The position numbers and the translations under genes were made by a program. From assembly GCF_026625825.1 (NCBI RefSeq), contig NZ_CP113065.1:2294001-2358000 (forward strand): a stretch of 64,000 bases of DNA, in the 5' to 3' direction. Shown piece by piece: positions 60,793 to 64,000 of this stretch. This stretch comes from Pseudoxanthomonas sp. SL93. Its GTDB lineage: Bacteria; Pseudomonadota; Gammaproteobacteria; Xanthomonadales; Xanthomonadaceae. Within the stretch, counting starts at the first letter, position 1. Each line of letters opens with the position of its first letter. The notes beneath the pieces are model-generated. The model was not told the DNA's origin, ran no database searches, and was given only the letters and a program-made list of their open reading frames with translations.

Positions 60793-63700
60793 TCAGAACT
60801 TGTACGTCAGACCCATGTACGCCACGCGGCCCGCGTAGCCATTGGTGTAGAAGCGGTCCTGGGTGTCGTTGCCAAGATGGGCGCGCGTTTCTTCCTCGGT
60901 CAGGTTCAGTATCGAAGCGCTGATGCTGAAGGCCGGCGTGAAGTTGTACGCCGCGTTCAGGTCGATCTGGTAGTACGGCTCCTCGTAGACGTTCAGGCCG
61001 TTGACCAGGCCCTGCACCGTCTCACCGCGACGGTTGTAGGAGGCACGCAGCAGCAACTTCTCCGCTTCGTAGAACATGGTGAAGTTGGTCTGGTTCTTGG
61101 CACTGCCGACCAGCGGCGACTCGCCCAGCTCGGTACCGTCACCCAGCGTGATCGCCGCTTCGTTGGTATCGTTGTAGGTGTAGTTGAACTGGAAGCCGAG
61201 GCCGAAATCCAGCGTGTGCTGCGCATACAGTTCGACGCCCTGCGACACCGCGTCGCGGCCGCCGGCATCCGTCGAATAGTTCTGCACGGTCACGGTCTGG
61301 CCGTCGATGACCATCTCCACGTCGGCAATGACAGGAACGGCAAAGTTGCTGACGTCCTTGCGGAACAGGCCGACGCCCACCACCGAACCAGGCTGGAAAT
61401 ACCACTCCAGGCCCACGTCATACTGGTTGGCCTCGTACGCTTCCAGTCGCTTGTTGCTGCCCGAACCGTACCAGCCCAGTTCGCCCGCACCACCGGTCAG
61501 GCGGCGGTCGTCGACATATTCCTGGCTGAAGTAGTTGAGGCTGCCGGGGGCGGCGATGTCGCTGTAGCTCGGACGCGAGATCACCTTGGCGGCCGCCGCA
61601 CGCAGCACCAGGTTGTCGGTCAGGTCATACGCCAGGTTGAAGCTTGGCAGTATGTCGGTGTAGCTGCGGTCGAGCGCGTTGACTTCATACGTCTCCGGTC
61701 GTCCCACCCGGTCGGTCAGCCTCCAGTACCCTTCACTGCCGCAGTACGTACCCGTGGGGGCCCCGGTGGGGACGGCAGCGCCCTGCAGGCACGCGAGCGG
61801 ATTGCCGGCGGCATCGTCGAAGAAGTAGTCGTTGTAGGACGTGACCTTGTCCGTCGAGTCGGCATGCTGGCTGGTGCCCACGATGCGTACGCCGATGTTG
61901 CCGCGCAGGCGCTCGGTGCGGAAGTTGGCCTGCAGGTAGGTCGAGTAGATTTCTTCATCGACGTTGTAGACGAAGTTGTCTTCCTCGCGGGTCTGCATGG
62001 GGCCGTACGTGCTGTGGAGATAGGCGATGTAGGCCGGGTAGTTGATGGCCGGATAGGCGCTGGCGTTGATGCCGCCGGCCAGGTTGTCCAACGGATAGAG
62101 GAAGTCCGGCGAGAACTGGGTGGCGATGCTGTTGCAGCCGCCGTTCCAGTAGCGGTTTTCGTAGTCGCTCGGGTCGGTGCCCGGGCACGCCCAGTAACTG
62201 TTGCCGGTGCTGCGGTGGATGCCGCCATCGCGACCCTTGACCCCGAACTGGATCGACTCCAGGAACTTGCCGTCGTTGTACCAGGTGGTATCGATCTGCA
62301 CGTACTTCTGTTCGGTGCTGTTGCGGGTCCACGACGAACCGGTCGAACCGAGGTCGACCTGCAGGATGCCATTCCGCAGGTTCTCCATCAGTTCCGGCGA
62401 GAACGTCATCGTCGGCGTGCCGGTCAGATCCCACGAACTGGCGAAGTTGCCGTTCGTCCAGCTGCCGTCCGCATTCTGGCGGCGTGGCTTGAGGGGCACC
62501 GCGAACTGCAGTTCGGGGCCGCCCTTGGCCCAGGTACGGCCGCCCTTGACGGAGATGTCCATCGACTCTCCCCGCCATTCGGCCGCGAAGTCGGCGGTCT
62601 GCGACAACGATTCCTCGATGTTGTAGCTGCCGGTGATCTGCGGGGTCGGCACGGTGCAGTCGTCCGAGCCCCAGCCGCCCGGCGCCATGCCTGCGGCAGC
62701 GGCCTCGGCCTCACTGCAGTAGTAGGTCTTGCCCGGGTGCAGGCTGTAGTCCGCGCCGGTCACGATGGTGCCGCTGGGGTCGAAGTGCAGGCGGTCGAGC
62801 AGGCGGCCGCCGCGCCAGTTGCCGTCGCCGTAGTAGCGGGCGATGTTCCACTCCGGCACCTTCAGGGTGTTGGTCCGGGAATCCTGCGACAGGTCGAAGC
62901 GGAAGTAGTTCGCCGTCAGCGTCAGGTTGTCGGTCGGCTTGAACTGCAGCGTGAACTGTCCGCCCTTGCGCTCACGCTCTTCTTCCTTGACGTTCAGATT
63001 GACCGACGTCGGCATCATGAAGCCGGTGTAGTACTGGCCGTTCTGGTCCCAGAAGCCGGTGCCGCCCCACCAGTTCGAATTGAAGTCGGAGGGTTGCCCG
63101 TTGACGTCGACTGCCGTGCCGCCTTCATCGCGGCCGTACCACTGCCAGCCCTCGGTGCTGGCACCCATGGTGCGCGTGGTGCGCTTCTGCTGGGTGTATC
63201 CGACGAAGACGCCGAAACGGTCGTCCTTGTCGTGCCAGGAATACGAGCCGGAGAACTGGCCGTCGGTCTTCTTGGTGGTATCGGCCCAGGTGCCGTCGAT
63301 CGAAACGAAGCCGCTGTTCGATTCCAGTTCCAGTGGCCGGCGCGTGTGCAGGATCACGGTGCCGCCGACCCCACCTTCATCGATGCGCGCTTCCGGCGTC
63401 TTGAACAGCTCGGCGCTGGACAGCATGTTCGAAGGCAGCAGCATGTAGTTGAACGAACGGGTCGGGTCGCCATTGGACTCGGCCGTGGCGATGTAGTTGC
63501 CGTTGAGCTGGGTGAGGGTCAGTTCGGAAGACAGGCCGCGGACGCTGACATTCTTTCCCTCGCCGCCGTCGCGGGTCACGATGACGCCCGGCACGCGCTG
63601 CAGCGCATCGGCCACGTTCTTGTCGGGGAACTTGCCCACGTCCTCGGCGGTGACCACCTCGACGATGGCGTTGGCGTTGCGCTTCTGGTCCAGGCTCTTT

Positions 63701-63879
63701 TCGATCGAATAGCGGTATCCGGTCACCGAAACCTGGTCGAGGTCCGTGGCGGCGGGCGCTTCCTGCGTGGTCGCCTGCTGCGCCAGCGCGATGCCCGGCA
63801 GGGCAGCGGCGGTCGCCAATGCGACGGCAATCGCCGTGGACAAGGAATTGCGGATGCGTACGTGTGGCGTGCCTTTCAT
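60793..63879 (-). CDS. TonB-dependent outer-membrane receptor (carbohydrate type)
   Basis: A 1028-residue receptor. The signal peptide is at residues 1-33 (ending ALA). The plug domain includes TGYRYSIEKSLDQKRNANAIV, VVTAEDVGKFPDKNVADALQ, RVPGVIVTRDGGEGKNVSVRG and PEARIDEGGVGGTVILHTRRPL, typical of the large Xanthomonadaceae/Caulobacter carbohydrate receptors. The 22-strand barrel ends with YMGLTYKF and a C-terminal Phe. It presumably imports mannosides or N-glycan fragments for the GH92 enzyme and permease downstream. ATG 63879 is used; GTG 63888 would add three residues. An operator-like palindrome is 47 bp upstream. Confidence 0.95.
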   Translation of the reverse strand: MKGTPHVRIRNSLSTAIAVALATAAALPGIALAQQATTQEAPAATDLDQVSVTGYRYSIEKSLDQKRNANAIVEVVTAEDVGKFPDKNVADALQRVPGVIVTRDGGEGKNVSVRGLSSELTLTQLNGNYIATAESNGDPTRSFNYMLLPSNMLSSAELFKTPEARIDEGGVGGTVILHTRRPLELESNSGFVSIDGTWADTTKKTDGQFSGSYSWHDKDDRFGVFVGYTQQKRTTRTMGASTEGWQWYGRDEGGTAVDVNGQPSDFNSNWWGGTGFWDQNGQYYTGFMMPTSVNLNVKEEERERKGGQFTLQFKPTDNLTLTANYFRFDLSQDSRTNTLKVPEWNIARYYGDGNWRGGRLLDRLHFDPSGTIVTGADYSLHPGKTYYCSEAEAAAAGMAPGGWGSDDCTVPTPQITGSYNIEESLSQTADFAAEWRGESMDISVKGGRTWAKGGPELQFAVPLKPRRQNADGSWTNGNFASSWDLTGTPTMTFSPELMENLRNGILQVDLGSTGSSWTRNSTEQKYVQIDTTWYNDGKFLESIQFGVKGRDGGIHRSTGNSYWACPGTDPSDYENRYWNGGCNSIATQFSPDFLYPLDNLAGGINASAYPAINYPAYIAYLHSTYGPMQTREEDNFVYNVDEEIYSTYLQANFRTERLRGNIGVRIVGTSQHADSTDKVTSYNDYFFDDAAGNPLACLQGAAVPTGAPTGTYCGSEGYWRLTDRVGRPETYEVNALDRSYTDILPSFNLAYDLTDNLVLRAAAAKVISRPSYSDIAAPGSLNYFSQEYVDDRRLTGGAGELGWYGSGSNKRLEAYEANQYDVGLEWYFQPGSVVGVGLFRKDVSNFAVPVIADVEMVIDGQTVTVQNYSTDAGGRDAVSQGVELYAQHTLDFGLGFQFNYTYNDTNEAAITLGDGTELGESPLVGSAKNQTNFTMFYEAEKLLLRASYNRRGETVQGLVNGLNVYEEPYYQIDLNAAYNFTPAFSISASILNLTEEETRAHLGNDTQDRFYTNGYAGRVAYMGLTYKF

Positions 63880-63925
63880 TTCAATCACCCTCTCCCAAGA
63901 TTGATTAGCTGCTGACGCAAGAATA

Positions 63926-63941
63926 TTTGGATCGATCTAAA
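63926..63941 (-). promoter_or_regulatory. Probable LacI-family operator upstream of TonB receptor
   Basis: TTTGGATCGATCTAAA is a 16 bp palindrome with one mismatched pair, sharing the core GGATCGATC with the perfect palindrome at 57940-57951. It lies 47 bases before the receptor start in an A/T-rich stretch, where a promoter is expected. It is the likely main control site of the receptor-led operon. Confidence 0.6.
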
Positions 63942-64000
63942 ATTTCGTTCCATGAAGCTGCTTTCGATGATGGGCGGTATGCCCGCAACCTCGGGCACGC

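Noticed and set aside
60730..63915. 1061-codon open frame antisense to the TonB receptor
   Set aside because: It is the codon-position mirror of the receptor gene; no domains, and the receptor on the other strand has full family features.
1..64000. CRISPR array, tRNA, rRNA, integrase or prophage block
   Set aside because: No regularly spaced direct repeats, no cloverleaf or rRNA sequence and no phage structural cluster could be recognised by eye; only the isolated baseplate-like gene hints at phage ancestry.

Overview
The window is about 64 kb of high-GC DNA with densely packed genes on both strands. It most likely comes from the chromosome of a Xanthomonadaceae bacterium, with Pseudoxanthomonas or a close relative as the best guess. 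That placement rests on a DUF3247 (XC5848-type) protein, a PagL lipid A deacylase, a GH92/TonB/LacI/FucP mannoside locus, an EcfK-PknS-like sigma factor/kinase pair and GGAGCGACGT-headed inverted repeats, all typical of Xanthomonas relatives. I saw no rRNA, tRNA, CRISPR array or complete insertion sequence.

Layout. 1-8.6 kb: a MexEF-OprN-like RND efflux operon (SDR, lipoprotein adaptor, pump, second SDR, outer-membrane factor) divergent from a partial LysR gene, followed by pagL. 9.3-13.4 kb: lipocalin, BON protein, YdgJ-like oxidoreductase, HAD phosphatase, SHOCT and DUF2059 proteins, with two REP-type inverted-repeat pairs. 13.4-14.5 kb: soxR and a divergent FMN reductase sharing a textbook SoxR box. 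14.6-24.6 kb: ABC exporter, soluble PQQ-type dehydrogenase, small zinc-ribbon and DUF3247 genes, DJ-1/PfpI protein, short-form 6-phosphogluconate dehydrogenase, hydrolase, SDRs, GNAT and an iron-permease-family protein. 24.7-26.0 kb: a patch of visibly lower GC with two unrecognised envelope proteins. 26-31.8 kb: MmcQ/YjbR, VOC protein with an ECF42-type sigma factor, an alpha/beta-hydrolase-metacaspase fusion, DUF1993, apt and a small protein.

31.9-36.8 kb is the most unusual part. A run of about six hairpins in 175 bp lies immediately downstream of a two-gene operon whose first gene is a stand-alone IS402/DUF4096 transposase-type domain and whose second is a translationally coupled 91-codon unknown. 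Divergent from it are an ECF43-like sigma factor, with Ser/Thr where ordinary ECF factors are acidic, and a transmembrane TPR Ser/Thr kinase.

36.9-54.2 kb: isochorismatase-like hydrolase, SDRs, small lipoproteins and secreted proteins, a GH2-type glycosidase, MscS channel, class C beta-lactamase-fold hydrolase, MFS exporter, metallophosphoesterase, a baseplate-hub (gpD/VgrG)-like protein, and a YdeP-type molybdoenzyme with its FdhD partner.

54.4-64 kb: a coherent mannoside utilisation locus read leftwards: TonB-dependent receptor, GH92 alpha-mannosidase, LacI regulator, FucP-family permease and PfkB-family sugar kinase. Near-identical palindromes (core GGATCGATC) sit at the LacI start codon and upstream of the TonB receptor, and are probably the operators of this regulator.

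Limits: calls come from reading translations and motifs by eye. No database search, folding program or GC calculation was run.
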